Shown: one piece after another, positions 1 through 11,290 of the stretch
How the letters are laid out: the number at the start of each line of letters is the position of its first letter
Numbering within the stretch: position 1 is the stretch's first letter
NCBI GenBank assembly: GCA_001414485.1
Contig: LLEY01000253.1
Location: forward strand, 1 to 64,000
DNA from: Calycina herbarum
Taxonomy: Eukaryota; Ascomycota; Leotiomycetes; Helotiales; Pezizellaceae
Direction: 5' to 3'
Length of the DNA: 64,000 bases
Program-made: the position numbers and the translations under genes
The notes under the pieces: generated by a model
What the model was told of the DNA's origin: nothing
Seen by the model: only the letters and a program-made list of their open reading frames with translations
Databases searched by the model: none

Positions 1-128
1 TATATACGTATACGGAATACGTATGCGGTGTACAAAGGACTCTTTGTATATACGCATTCGGAATACGTATACGGTGTATAAAGGACTCTTTGTATATACG
101 TATACGGAATACGTATGCGGTATACGCT
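1..128. repeat. 46-bp tandem repeat, about 2.8 copies
   Basis: Three consecutive units start at 1, 47 and 93, each beginning TATATACG and containing CGGAATACGTAT; the first two end in AAAGGACTCTTTG and the third diverges after about 36 bp. Differences between units are mostly transitions. The array runs off the left edge of the window, so its true copy number is unknown. Confidence 0.9.
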
Positions 129-826
129 ATAAAACGCCACTTCCGTAAACGGAATACGCATGCGGAAGTATATGTAATTAATATACAAAACTTAACGCGT
201 TGCTCTAGAGTGCTCTAGACACATCAGAACCACGATGTCACGTGATATTCTGACTAAGCTTAACTTTTAGGTCTATACACTTAAGCACTTATGTCTAAGT
301 ATACTAGATATTAATATATTATTATAGATCCTTAGACTAGCTAAGCGATCCATGGATTTCCTTTGGTAAGAAGCATCACGTGACCTAGTCGCCTAAGTCG
401 CCTAAGTCGCCTGTCGACTAAGGCGATCAGGGCGAGCGACTAGAGCGACTAGAACAGGAGACTATAGTTCTATATAAAGACTGGCACGTCTGCTATTAGA
501 TAGGAGCTTCGTGCTTAACTTTAGTTATTAATCTTATTATATTGTTTAATATCTTTGATATAAGTAACGAGTTCACTTCTAAGTGAACAACCCGGCGTAT
601 CTGTACTTCTTACCTATATACCAACCTTCGAGACTCAGTTATCTTTGTTTAGTTCGTTTGAGTTTCGTTATATTTCTCGCCTTTAAAGCAGTGTATTTAG
701 AATTAATAATAGCCTAAAACGCCTAGGCTAGATTCCGCAGAGCTGGCTTAGTACTTTTTGATCTCTAAGCTATAATATTTAAAGCTTAATATCTGATTAT
801 AAACTCCTATACCTACTAGCCCCTCT
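129..826. other. AT-rich non-coding tract, probably transposon-derived
   Basis: No open frame of note. It holds short CG-rich repeats (GTCGCCTAA repeated around 388-405), an inverted repeat GTTCACTT/AAGTGAAC at 571-588, and CACGTGA boxes near 239 and 377. It is rich in TA and poor in CA, like the transposase relic that follows, so it is probably the 5' part of the same or a nested element. No terminal repeat could be placed with confidence. Confidence 0.4.
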
Positions 827-1300
827 TCTATAGACGCTGACCCTTAGGTCTTATAGACCTCTTATAACCTAACTAATACTCTTTTATAAACAACTTTAGT
901 TAAGAATCGTATTATACGTTATTAAGAAAGCTCGCTAACGCCTATTTTTCAAACAGTTGCTACGTTAGTAAAGAGTATAGAGTAGTTAGTATATAAAGTA
1001 ACCCTTTTATCAGCAGAGGTCCGTACTCTTTAAGCAGCAAATAAAGCCCTTAGTAAGCGTCGCAGGGCTAAAAAGACTCAGGTCCGTTAAGGAGGTGTAC
1101 TTACTATAGAGGATACGTAGGACGTATTAGCTTAAAGAGAGGCAGAGGAACAGGCTCGACGCGATAGGCGTTCTAAGAGAGGGAGGCAAAATAAGAGGTA
1201 ACCCTCTAGACGACGGTGTAGCACTTATAGAAAGACTGGTTATAATACACGAACTTGTTAAGAGGCTATAGATATATCTAGTTTATTAGATTCTAAGTAG
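827..1300 (+). mobile_element. RIP-decayed pogo/Fot1-type transposase C-terminus
   Basis: One frame reads through as a recognisable transposase tail: an S-x-D-A-D-P start, a middle block, a basic stretch S-K-R-R-R-A-K-K, then an acidic/basic helix and a Cys/His-knuckle-like end (R-R-R-C-S-T-Y-R-K-T-G-Y-N-T-R-T-C). It is interrupted by 11 in-frame stops, all TAA or TAG and none TGA, at places where Gln fits, as expected if CAA/CAG became TAA/TAG. The two knuckle positions read as Tyr also fit Cys and His changed by transitions. This is inference from the known C-terminal pattern of fungal pogo/Tc1-like transposases. The N-terminal and catalytic parts are not visible. Confidence 0.7.
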
Positions 1301-1914
1301 TTTTAGTTAATTTAATATGTTGTAGTTGTTTAATTATATTCTAAAGTAATAAGGTAGAGGAAAAGTGCGCAGGGTACTGATATACGCAGGGTACTAATGA
1401 ACCACGTTATAGTAAATAAATAATTTCAACAAAAAATAATTTTAGGACTTAGCGTATAAACAATTTAACAATGTCAATGCTACAATTAAAGATAGAGGCT
1501 AGAAAGTCATAGCAGAAAGTTTACTAATTCAGTCGTCGACAATATGATCTTATAATGCTTACGTATCCCATTCGACAGTTAAGCGAGTTTGGTTTAACCG
1601 TAAAGCTAACCCTAGTATACTTCGGGGAATAAAAAGAAAAAGACTCGCTGTCTGCTTGCTCCATCCTCCCCACTAACAAATTCCTCTCACGAGAACGACT
1701 TCTTAAAAATTATCTACAATGCCATCTTTTTCATTTTGCGTCGCGCGATTTCGGGGCGATTTCGGGGATTCTGGAAGCGTAACCAACAACAACGACCTAA
1801 GAACGTTCCTTCCATTGACGACAAATGTTGGGATGTGGCATCCAAGAACCGTGCACTCGATGAACAACAGAACAGGGCACCTATTCCATTGGAAGGAATT
1901 GAAGGCCGCGATAA
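1301..1914. other. Intergenic tract and possible 5' leader
   Basis: AT-rich sequence to about 1620, containing a GCGCAGGGTACT / ACGCAGGGTACTAA direct repeat near 1358-1395, then higher-GC sequence resembling ordinary intergenic DNA. Two short overlapping frames (from 1719 and 1736) are open, but neither joins cleanly to the frame at 1915. Confidence 0.35.
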
Positions 1915-2277
1915 ATGGCTCCGAGAAGTATGTTGTCCAAACCACCCCCTATCGCCCCTGCCACAAGTTCTAAACCTCTTCAGAACCTTCCACCTGATAT
2001 GGCGCAGAGAGTTATCAAGACCTTGGGCAACGATCCGAATGATGATTTTAACTCTCTCGGTGCACTCTTGACCTTGACCGTTGTTGGAGAGTGGGGCTGG
2101 GAAGAGGAAAGATGTTTTGAGAACTTTATGAAAAGATTAGGAAGAGATAGCTCCATGCTAATTGATAGATTGAGGGAAGTTCGTATCGACCAGAGGTGGG
2201 TATTTTCTGATTCTTTTCCCTCCTCTTTTAGGACGTTGCGGGAGGGTGAAGACTCTTCTCAAGTTCTTCCTCCTTAA
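1915..2277 (+). CDS. Hypothetical protein, 120 aa
   Basis: Unrecognised open frame starting ATG-GCT-CCG directly after an in-frame TAA. The product is hydrophilic, with a Pro-rich start and a predicted helical centre (E-W-G-W-E-E-E-R and a following R-L-R-E-V-R). A possible tiny 36-nt GTGGGT..TTTTAG intron near its 3' end would stay in frame but is shorter than usual fungal introns. There is no signal peptide or membrane segment. It lies between a decayed transposon and a pseudogene, so it may itself be a remnant. No function is proposed. Confidence 0.35.
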   Translation: MAPRSMLSKPPPIAPATSSKPLQNLPPDMAQRVIKTLGNDPNDDFNSLGALLTLTVVGEWGWEEERCFENFMKRLGRDSSMLIDRLREVRIDQRWVFSDSFPSSFRTLREGEDSSQVLPP

Positions 2278-2855
2278 ACAATTCTGTTCCTCAGAATACA
2301 ATGGAAATGCTGACTCGAATATTTCGCAGTAATCTTATTGACGCTAGAGAGCATGATTATTGTTGTTTATTTAGATATGACTAGGCGTGGAAGCACAAAA
2401 TTAATATGCCAGGGGAATGGAACTGTTGCGAGAAGGACACGCCTGCTGATTGGGAATTGACTTCGGAGCCGAATGGGTTAGGGTTTTGATGAATTTGGTT
2501 GAGGAAAACCTTAAGTAGTTGTAGAAGGTGTAATAGAGAAATTTATTTGCGCGGCCTGCAGTAAATCCTTCTGAATGTGAAATTTCTTGTAAGTTTCCAA
2601 CCAAGATACATAACTCAAGATGGCAGCAGCACCAGCAACCCTTCATGTCAAGGGACAATGATGTCGAAATCAGACGAGTAGGTATAGAATTGTATTAAAA
2701 ATGCCACTTTCTAAAATACGTGAAAATAGCTCCTCCGAAATGGATACACCTTCGCACAATACAACACATACGCCATCACTCTTTACAATAGAATGGTTCT
2801 TTTGGGCTGTACTACTTGTATCCAAGAATTGTCGAAATCCGACATAATTCTATAG
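2278..2855. other. Intergenic, no supported gene
   Basis: AT-rich. It contains the motif TGTCGAAAT twice (about 2660 and 2830), close to splice-like signals of the pseudogene that follows, so an upstream exon of that gene may lie here. Confidence 0.3.
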
Positions 2856-3588
2856 GGCGTACAAAGCCATTTCTCAATAATCCTTGTGAAAGAGCTCGAG
2901 ATCGAGGTACTTGAAAATTACTAATCCGAATTTGTACCATCAATTCATAATTAGAGATATGTTACTTACTTTATAATAGAAACTTCGAAATCAAAACGCC
3001 GACCTCAATCGTCTACTACGCTTTGAGCGTGAACACCAAGAGAATTCCCGGCTAGTAAACGGTAAACGCCCGAAAAAGGCAAGTTATTTAACGATTCAAT
3101 TAACCTCTGCACATATTTACTAACAATCTATGTAGGCTAAACCCTTTGCCTATGTAAAGGATATGTTTGCCACTGCTCTTACTGTCATAACCATGATAGT
3201 TGGTCTAGTAAGTTTTGCTTAAAATTTAAGAAATATATTTGAGCTGATTTTGATTTAGGCAATTGCAGACCTCATAAATGACACTCACAGCCCTTGGCTA
3301 TATCTCTTTCTCTTCGTCCCTGTTGCGGGAATGATCTCTATTGGGGAGCAGAAATTCGCAAACAGAATCGAAGTGACCAAAATCCTTTTGGAGGACCCAG
3401 TAGCACTCGAAGAATATCGAAAAAATATTTAGGGATTGAAGGAAGAAATGTTAAGAAAATAGGGTTACGAACCATGGTTCAGAATTTTGAGACAAGAGGA
3501 ATATAGAGTCAGAGCAGAACTCCTCAACCTCAAATACCGTATAACCCGACCAATTACATTCACCCATAAGCCAATTTGGGGTATGTAA
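2856..3588 (+). pseudogene. Decayed small membrane-protein gene with a coiled coil
   Basis: Four exons can be joined in one frame: 2856-2906, 2980-3078, 3136-3207 and 3259-3588, with introns starting GT, GC and GT and ending AG. The joined reading gives a charged coiled-coil stretch (K-E-L-E-I-E-K-L-R-N-Q-N), then hydrophobic segments (A-L-T-V-I-T-M-I-V-G-L and W-L-Y-L-F-L-F-V-P-V-A-G), then a basic C-terminus. Two in-frame TAG codons at 3430-3432 and 3460-3462 interrupt the last exon where Gln fits, and no intron removes them. I see no start codon I trust. The family is not recognised; the alternatives are a non-coding relic or a misplaced exon boundary. Confidence 0.45.
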
Positions 3589-3645
3589 CATAATAATCAC
3601 ATTATCATACAAAACGCCGAAGCCATGCACCATCCACACGGCCAT

Positions 3646-6600
3646 TTATTCCTCAGCCTCAAACCCATCCTTCATTGCCTCAGTATCCTCATCTCCTTCT
3701 TCTGGTATATGCTCCAACTCCGTTTCCATCGGTACGACTTCGAGTTCTACTTCAGGGAGACCTTGCTGAGCTCTAACTTGATCCACCTTGGACTTGGTCA
3801 TTTCAAAAACATACTGTCCTAGATGCTCCACGTTCTCCATCTGCACCTGTCCGGGCACATCTTTCCCTTCTTCGTCGGCGAGGATTCTTTCGCTAGGAAA
3901 CAACTCTCCAGTGACAAGTTGTAATTTATCAGGTCGTGCTAAGAGGAGATCGAATGCTTGGCGCAGCTCAAAGCAAGACTCGAAAACTTCCCGCCGGCCG
4001 AGGATGTATAAGCCCAAACGACCTCGGGAAAGAGCGACTGTGAGACGACGGATATCACGGAGATATCCAACACGAGATGTGCGAGTCAACGAGAGAATAA
4101 CGTCTGAGTAATGTTAGTAAAGTTCGTGAGTTCAAGGTTGCAATACATACAATCGTTCTGCTCTCCTTGATATTTGTCAACCGTTGTGACGATCTTAGGT
4201 AGGCCGAATAGTGGGTTCTTTGCACATCTGTGGGTTAGAACATCTTTGATAAGAGCTCGTTGACCGGCATAGGTTGCTAGTATCGATATCTTCGCCGCTG
4301 GATAGCCGAGAAGTCGCATGTATTGGTAAATTGCTACAGCGTACTCTGCTTCTCCGAGGTTTTGGATGAAATGTGGTGTTGGCTCTGATTCTCCCTTGCC
4401 CTTGTAATCATCAACTTGAATGAACTGGTAATCGTACTTGAACCCAGCATTGGCTTCTTGAAATTCAGGTAGAGACGAGACGAGAGGTAGATTGCCCAGA
4501 TTCTCATATCGCCACGAGTACAATGCGGCTATTGAAGGTCTGGCACGACCTTGCTGGTCGAGATTGATAGTCGGAACACCAAGACGAACCAGTCGAGAGA
4601 AAAGAGACTGCTCGAGGTTGGCGTATTGACGGAAAGCGAGATTTTGGATAACTGGGGAATTTTGGAAATGATCACCGCAGAGGATGACGCGTTGCAACGG
4701 CATCTCACCCTTTCTGGGATTCTGTAATGCCAATGGAATGAAATTTTCAATCTCCGTGATCTGAGCTGCTTCCTCCATTACCACGTTATCATAGTGAAAA
4801 CCAAGGGAAGCAATTTCTTGTCTTCTCATTGCTGCATGGGTTGAGGTCATGGCGATTATTCGTGCTTCCTTGATAAGGAGATAATTTGATCTGTCACGAT
4901 CGCGGCGCAAGATCTCGAATGGTCTAACATCAGCAAGTTCGGTGAAGATCTTTGAAACATGATGATAGCAACCGTTCGCGATGTCAAGAATTGTGTCTTT
5001 GCTGGCATCAGGTGGGAAAAGTGGTTGGGGGGCGTTTGAGAAGTAGTTGTAAAATGGGAATGCACCCATGATGGTTTCTGGGGTTGCATCTGGGGTTTTG
5101 GTAAATTCTTCAAACTTCGTCCAAGCCGGTTCCACGTAGACCGAGTTGAAATAACCAGCAGTTTCGGCAGAACTACCATGCGCACCAGGAGCGTTGAAGT
5201 TTGCTGCCAGTCTGTCGACCTCTCTCAAGTAACCATCTCGATTCTCGAGGAAGGACTCGACACGACCGTGCTTGCTGAAATTAGCCTCAGTATCCAACTC
5301 TTCCTCTCCATGACCCAATCTTAATAGATGGCGCTCGTCGATATCCAAGGCAACAATTTTCTGAAACAACTGGTTCAAAGCTTGGTTGCTGTGGGCAATA
5401 AGGAGTGTTCGTTGGTTTGGGAAGTTGTGATATATGTTGTTGATGATTTGGGTTGCGACATCCGTCTTGCCAGTTCCGGGTGGTCCAACAATAACAGTCA
5501 GTCCGGGTTGTGTTCCAGAGATAATCGCATCAACCTGTGCCGGCGTAAATCGAATTTGATTCAATTTTGGTGCATCCATTAGGTAAGGTCCAGTATTTGC
5601 TGGCTTATATGTTCCTACTTCAACGGATTGCGATTCTACCTCTTGAGGAACTGGCTCTGCATCCCGGCGTCTCTTTCTGGAAGGCTTCTTAGTCGGCGCT
5701 TCAGCTACCTTGGAAACCGACTGAAGGACATATGGAGGGCCAAAACTTCCTTCCACATCAAATCCAGGCTCGACGGATTTCCCAGGCAAGCTTTCTACCA
5801 GATGCTGCCAGTCAAGGAAGGTATCGCGGTAGTCTACCTTTTTTATTCGATTTGAGAGATGCGTATAAGTTGCTCCGGCTGGATCTCCGTAACCTAAAAA
5901 TACTTCATGGAGCCAAGAGGCCAAAGGAACGTCGGATAAGGTTAAACTGCGAATCGACTCTAAGATCGGTTTGAAGTTATTCTCGCCACCTCTGCGACGC
6001 ACAACCAAATTTATACTTTCGTATATGTTAGGTTTGCCTTGAGCCACGCGCTCCATATCCTCTTTGTACATAGCTGCGTCCAGCTTCACCTGGAGACGCC
6101 TTATGTGGGCACGTCCATTATTCTGGCCATTCTGATCCCTTAGCATGCGACCTTTGTCGTCCAGCACTTGGGTGACTTCGGCTGCTCGGAGATATTTAAG
6201 ACCTATACGTTGTGCATCGGAAGTTGCAACACCACCGTTGGTAACTATTTTGGAGTCATCTGGGGCTTGCACAGCCAACAGAAATATCACGTCGTTTTGA
6301 CGGAATTGATCCCATTCTCTTCGAATGTTGTCTGATAAACGACTGACGTCTAAAGTGATTTCGGTGCGGATGGCAGAAGGCTTATCATCGCCAACACGAG
6401 CTGGCACTACTTCCATTATACTAAAATCATGTCAGATATGTCATAAGTGGATATATATTTCAGAACTTACGCAGGTTTCGTGATAGGCAAAGCCATCTTG
6501 GAAAACCCATCAAATGTAGTCTGCCCATTTCGGCCCATAGTTGGCCGTAGTCTCTTGATAGTGTCTTCAACATGTTTTCGAATCTCATAAAACGATTCAC

Positions 6601-8188
6601 AACGATGGAGGATAAATGATCTCCAGAGGAAATCTCCAACTGTGAGGTATTGCAGGTTGAGCTTTGGAATAGCGAGAGGTTGCGATCCATCGTAATTGTC
6701 GTTTCTTAACAACGCAGGCTCAAAGAGTGTAAGCTCAGTTGGCAACACGCTCAGGTCACGTGCTGTCTCCTGAAATGTTTTCCGCTTCTCGTGTCCAGAA
6801 AGGAGAACTTCGGTAAGGAATTGGCGGTCGGTAACAACCTTTGTAGACTCTGGATATGATGTCCGAAAATCGAGTAGGCTGCATAATTCAGAAATTTCGG
6901 CATCGGAGAGTGCTCCCAGATGATCCTCAAGCTCTGTGCGTCTATCGATTGAGCCGTAATTGGACAACGCAAGAACAGTCAGCTTCTCCTTGAAGTGTTT
7001 GAGAGACACTCGCTGGAGCGAAGCCAACGTGGCACAATGCCGTTCGTACGCCTCTGTGCGGGAATGCTGGATTCCGGTGAAGTCGTCTATGGAAAAGTAC
7101 GTATAATGCTTGAGTAAGGAATATAAATCTCTCACTAGTCCGTTATCTTCGTCATTGAAAACTGGAGACATACGGATAGCTGAAATGGTGTTCAAGTCCT
7201 GGAGGAGGGTGTTGACATATCTCCTCGTTGGCAACTGGCTCTGCAAATCGGAGAGGAATTCGACAAACCGTTCGCAATAGAGAATATCATCTACAGAGAA
7301 TGTTAGTTCGAGGTTTTCCTGGACGGCCAGAATACATACCTGGCTTGCATTTCTCGTTGTAAAGCTGGTTAAAGAAATCGAGTATTAATGTGAAGAGCCA
7401 AGAGCGTTCAAATCGCAATCGAGGTTTGACCGTATCATCCGCAGCATCATATCTTTTGGCAGCAGCTCTCCAAGCTTTCCGTAATTGCACACTCTGGTCA
7501 TGTTTGCGCTCTCTCTTCTTTTCATCTGAAATGTTGTGCCATATTGAAATGGACACCAGAGGGGCGCATTCCTTCCTTACTATCCCACTGTCCAATGACT
7601 GAAACGCGCTTATTATGAATGAGAGAAGGTGTGTTCGAATCGTAGCGGAAAGCGTGAAGTCCAAGGTCATGGACAGTATTCGACGGAATAGGGTTGAGAA
7701 CTCGGGAGCGTTGTCCGTAAATATATCTATAACCATTGATTAGTATCAAAACGCAAACCAACACCCAATGAAGCTTACCCCATGTTTGCAGATGCTCTCG
7801 GGTTTTGATGTTTGTGATCAAAACAATCAATATGACGTGGAAGTTCGATGAGTCCTCGTTGTAGCCCGGCCATAGGTAACTAGGCTCACAGTCAGTATGG
7901 TCAACATTAAAGTAGGTCGAACAATGAGGCATACCTCTCTAAAATCTGCAGATTCTCCAGCGACAACAGAATCTTGAATGCGAAGTTTTCCTTCTCTAAT
8001 ATCTCCCAAATCTCCGATATGTCCTTGACCTTTACTTTCGTAGTCGCAGGCTTTTTTGTTGATCGCTTCTGCCACAACCTCTGCGCCAGCTGCCCAACGT
8101 CGCCCTGCACCTCTACCTCCGCTGGTCCGCTTTCCTCAACCTTCTCCTTGTGAATCGCAGCGCTGGTCTTCGTTTTCCTCGGCGCCAT
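3646..8188 (-). CDS. cwf11: Intron-binding splicing helicase Aquarius/Cwf11, 1429 aa
   Basis: Six exons: 7935-8188, 7779-7879, 7340-7726, 6471-7290, 4151-6420, 3646-4103; the introns are 47-55 bp and frames join exactly to 1430 codons. The N-terminal half matches the Aquarius helical/armadillo region (Y-L-W-P-G-Y, then S-Q-L-P-T-R-R-Y-V-N-T). The C-terminal half is an SF1/Upf1-like helicase: Walker A G-P-P-G-T-G-K-T near residue 833, DEAD-box equivalent M-E-E-A-A-Q near 1069, D-K-Y-Q-G-E-Q-N-D-Y (motif V region, built across the last intron) and V-A-L-S-R-G-R-L-G-L-Y (motif VI). In this family the protein binds introns upstream of the branch site in the spliceosome; it acts in the nucleus. 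Length is normal for fungal orthologues. The start ATG lies 242 bp from the divergent THO1 start. Confidence 0.95.
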
Positions 8189-8429
8189 TGTGGTGTTGAT
8201 TGGGACAAGTGGGCGTGAATGATTCCGCGCTTCAGGTCAGGTTATTCAGGGCCGCACGCGACGGATCGCCAAATATATTTTCGGCCTTGCGCAAGCCTTG
8301 TCCCTGGCCTCGCGTTCAGGCACAACCTTAACTTTACACCCCAAGCCTTACCACTCCCACACAACAAGAAGGCATAGAGCCTCCACGGCGATCGTCGCGC
8401 ACAAGATCAGTACACCTTAGGATACCGAG
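8189..8429. promoter_or_regulatory. Shared divergent promoter, cwf11 / THO1
   Basis: A 241-bp gap separates two opposite start codons, so both genes must use sequence in or near this interval. It holds a CCAAT box on the minus strand (ATTGG near 8199) and GC-rich sequence, without a clear TATA box for either gene. Co-regulation of two mRNA-processing genes is inference. Confidence 0.6.
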
Positions 8430-11126
8430 ATGGCTGGTCATGGGGTGCAGGCGGTTGGCGACTTTAGAACCCTACTCGAAGAGTTGATCCAACGGGCGGA
8501 AGCAGCCAAACCCAGCGGTACCATCGAACCACCCTTGAACAAAGCCGACTTGGGAGATATATCGGAACGTGTCAATTCCGTTTTCGAACCTATTGCGCCG
8601 GCAGATATTAAAGAACGAAGACGAAGTCAATATGCAGTGGTCGAAACGGCGGTTCGAGACACATTCAACGATCTACTGGTGAGCCGCGCATCGCATCGAG
8701 GGAAGGAACATATCTGACGGACCATAGGCCACGACGACAATAGATACCCCAGCGTTCATGAAGCTATGGCATCTCTTGGACATCATCTCTATCCTCTCCG
8801 ACGACGAGCAATGCGACCCTGCCCTCTACTTTTGGTTGGTGGAAGAGCTCCTAGATACACAAACAATCGCAGCATGCCGAAAGGTCTTTGACTTCCTAGA
8901 GTCACGGCGAGATATTATAACTGCAAAGCACTTTGGATCGAAGCAATTGGTTATACTCAGAAGCTGCAATGAACTGTTACGTCGCCTTTCCCGGGCCGAA
9001 GATACCTCGTTCTGCGGAAGAGTCTTTATATTCTTATTCCAGAGCTTTCCCTTGGGGGATAAGAGTTCTGTCAACTTGCGAGGCGAATTCCATACCGAAA
9101 ATACCACTGTCTTTGACGAAAATGCCTCGAAAGGAGCCGACTCCCAGACCATGGATATCGACGCGGAGAAGAAAGTTAACGGGTCCGCATTAAAGGTTCC
9201 ATCCAAGTCAACAGACAGAGGGAACAGTTCGGCTGGCAGCGCAAAAGATGTTGAGCCTATGGCCCCAGATCAATTATACCCAATATTCTGGTCATTACAA
9301 CAAAGTTTTAGTCAACCGAAAACTCTCTTTGAGAAGGAAACATTCGATCGATTCAAGGCCGGGGTGGAAGCTACCAAGGTCATGTTTAAGGCAGTACAAA
9401 ACCAAAGCAGTAGCCGTCCCACGCGATCACCACCACAACCTGCCGACGAAAACAAGAGGAGTCCCAAGCGAAAGAGAGGAGAGGGTGATGATGACCTGGC
9501 CAACGCTTTCAACCCCAAGTATCTCACCAGCCCAGATTTATTTGAACTCGAGGTAAGTACAATCAAATATTTTGGCCTGTTGAATTTACTCATTGCTTTG
9601 TAGATCAGCGACCTCTCATTTCGGAGACATATACTCGTACAAGTTCTCATTGTGGTGGACTTCTTATTATCCTTGAGTGCTGGTGCCAAAGAAAAATTGG
9701 CTAAAGCTGAACCCGCCAATCCAAACAAATCAGTCATGTACGAGAAACAAATCCTTAGTGAAGACGATGTAAGTCAACTTGACCTTATAGCCCGATGCGA
9801 ACTAATAAGTTTCCAGACAAAATGGGCAGAGTTTACAAAAGGTTCCGTTCTCGATCTGCTGAAATTAGGGCTCGACGGTCCTCATTTCCACCGCATGGTC
9901 GAATCTGTTATTGCAAGAGACAAGAACTGGGTCAGATGGAAGATCGAGAATTGTCCCCCAATTACTAAACAAGCCATTTCGCCTGACGAATATACTTCTG
10001 TAAAGGCCGATGCCAGCAAAGCTACCACCAACAAACGACTTCGTCCAAATCCTCTAGGCTCTTTGAACTTGAAATTCTTGTCAGAGAATGATGCTCAGGC
10101 CGGGTTAGACCGCTTGAAGGACCCATCAAGATACGAGCTCCCTTCTGTTAAGAGTTTCAAGAGCAAAATGGAGCTTGACGACATGGACATTGAAATGGCG
10201 CAAGACGGATCAGATGAGAAACTCGCAGCACAAGAGGCCAAAGCAAGTAAAAGTTGGAGAGCGCTGCGTATCGCGAGTGCTTCCAAACTTGTGGCCTTCG
10301 ATAAGATTGATCGATCCGACAGCATTGACGAGGTATTCCTTGATCAGGTGAAATTTAAAGAGCCTGTCGCCACCGTTGAGGAAGATAGTACGGCCATTGA
10401 GGAATTGGTATTTCCAAAAGACCGTCGACCAATTATTCTTGCGGGACCCAGTGGTGTTGGAAAATCCACACTGCTCAAGAGACTAATTGCAAAGCACCCA
10501 AAAACTCTCAAGAGGAAGGTTTCACATACGACTCGGGTTCCCCGACCAGGCGAGGTAGATGGTAAAGATTATTTCTTTATCACCAAGGAGACCCATACCA
10601 TGATGCGAGACGGAGACCAATTTATGGAGTACAACTTCTACAACAAGAATGATTATGGCACCAGCTGGAAAGTGGTTGAAAGCATCATTGCTGAGAACAA
10701 GGTGCCCGTCATGGAGATGGAGTATCATGTAAGTATCTATTCGTTACCTTGCTCATATATAAAGATACTAATCAAACTCAGGGCATTAAACAAACAAAAG
10801 AGAATGGTTTCGATGCACGCCTCGTCTTCATCGCCCCAACAAATATGGCAGAGTTGGAGCGTCGGTTACGGTCCCGAGGCCAACAGACCGAGGAAGACAT
10901 TCAGGGAAGACTGAAGATTGCGGAGGATGAAATCCAGCAAGCAGATCTCAAGGGGAGTTACGACAAAATTTTCATCAACGATGATCTTGACAAAACTTAC
11001 GAAACACTGGAAGATTATATATTCAATCACGCGGAGCCAGCTAAGGGCAGTGAAGGAGAGGCACCAAAACAAAACGGCGAAATTTCAAATGCTATGGAGA
11101 CAGATGGTTTGGTGGCTCCAGAATGA
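8430..11126 (+). CDS. thoc1: THO complex subunit 1 fused to guanylate kinase domain, 831 aa
   Basis: Five exons: 8430-8678, 8728-9552, 9604-9768, 9817-10728, 10782-11126. Residues about 1-590 match the THOC1/Hpr1 family (helical N-terminal core, then L-S-E-D-D-T-K-W-A-E-F and S-W-R-A-L-R-I-A-S). From about 613 there is a guanylate kinase: P-loop G-P-S-G-V-G-K-S-T near 622, V-S-H-T-T-R-V-P-R-P-G-E, F-M-E-Y plus Y-G-T-S (GMP site), lid R-L-R-S-R-G, and N-D-D-L-D-K near the end. Exon 4 alone encodes both the THO tail and the P-loop, so the fusion is not a splicing guess. The usual L-D-I-E nucleotide-site motif reads M-E-M-E. THO works in transcription-coupled mRNA export; guanylate kinase makes GDP from GMP. 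The 48-bp third intron is in frame and stop-free and may sometimes be retained. Confidence 0.9.
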
Positions 11127-11290
11127 TACCCAAAAAATTATCACATAGGCGTTCCTTGGGGAGGCTATGTGATCTATAATGTACAACAAAATTCAGGGCG
11201 TTTAGAGCCTACCGATGGTCTTTGCATATAGAAGCATAATACCAAAATCACGTTAACGTCCATCTATTCTCCATCCTTTCAAGCCTTATA

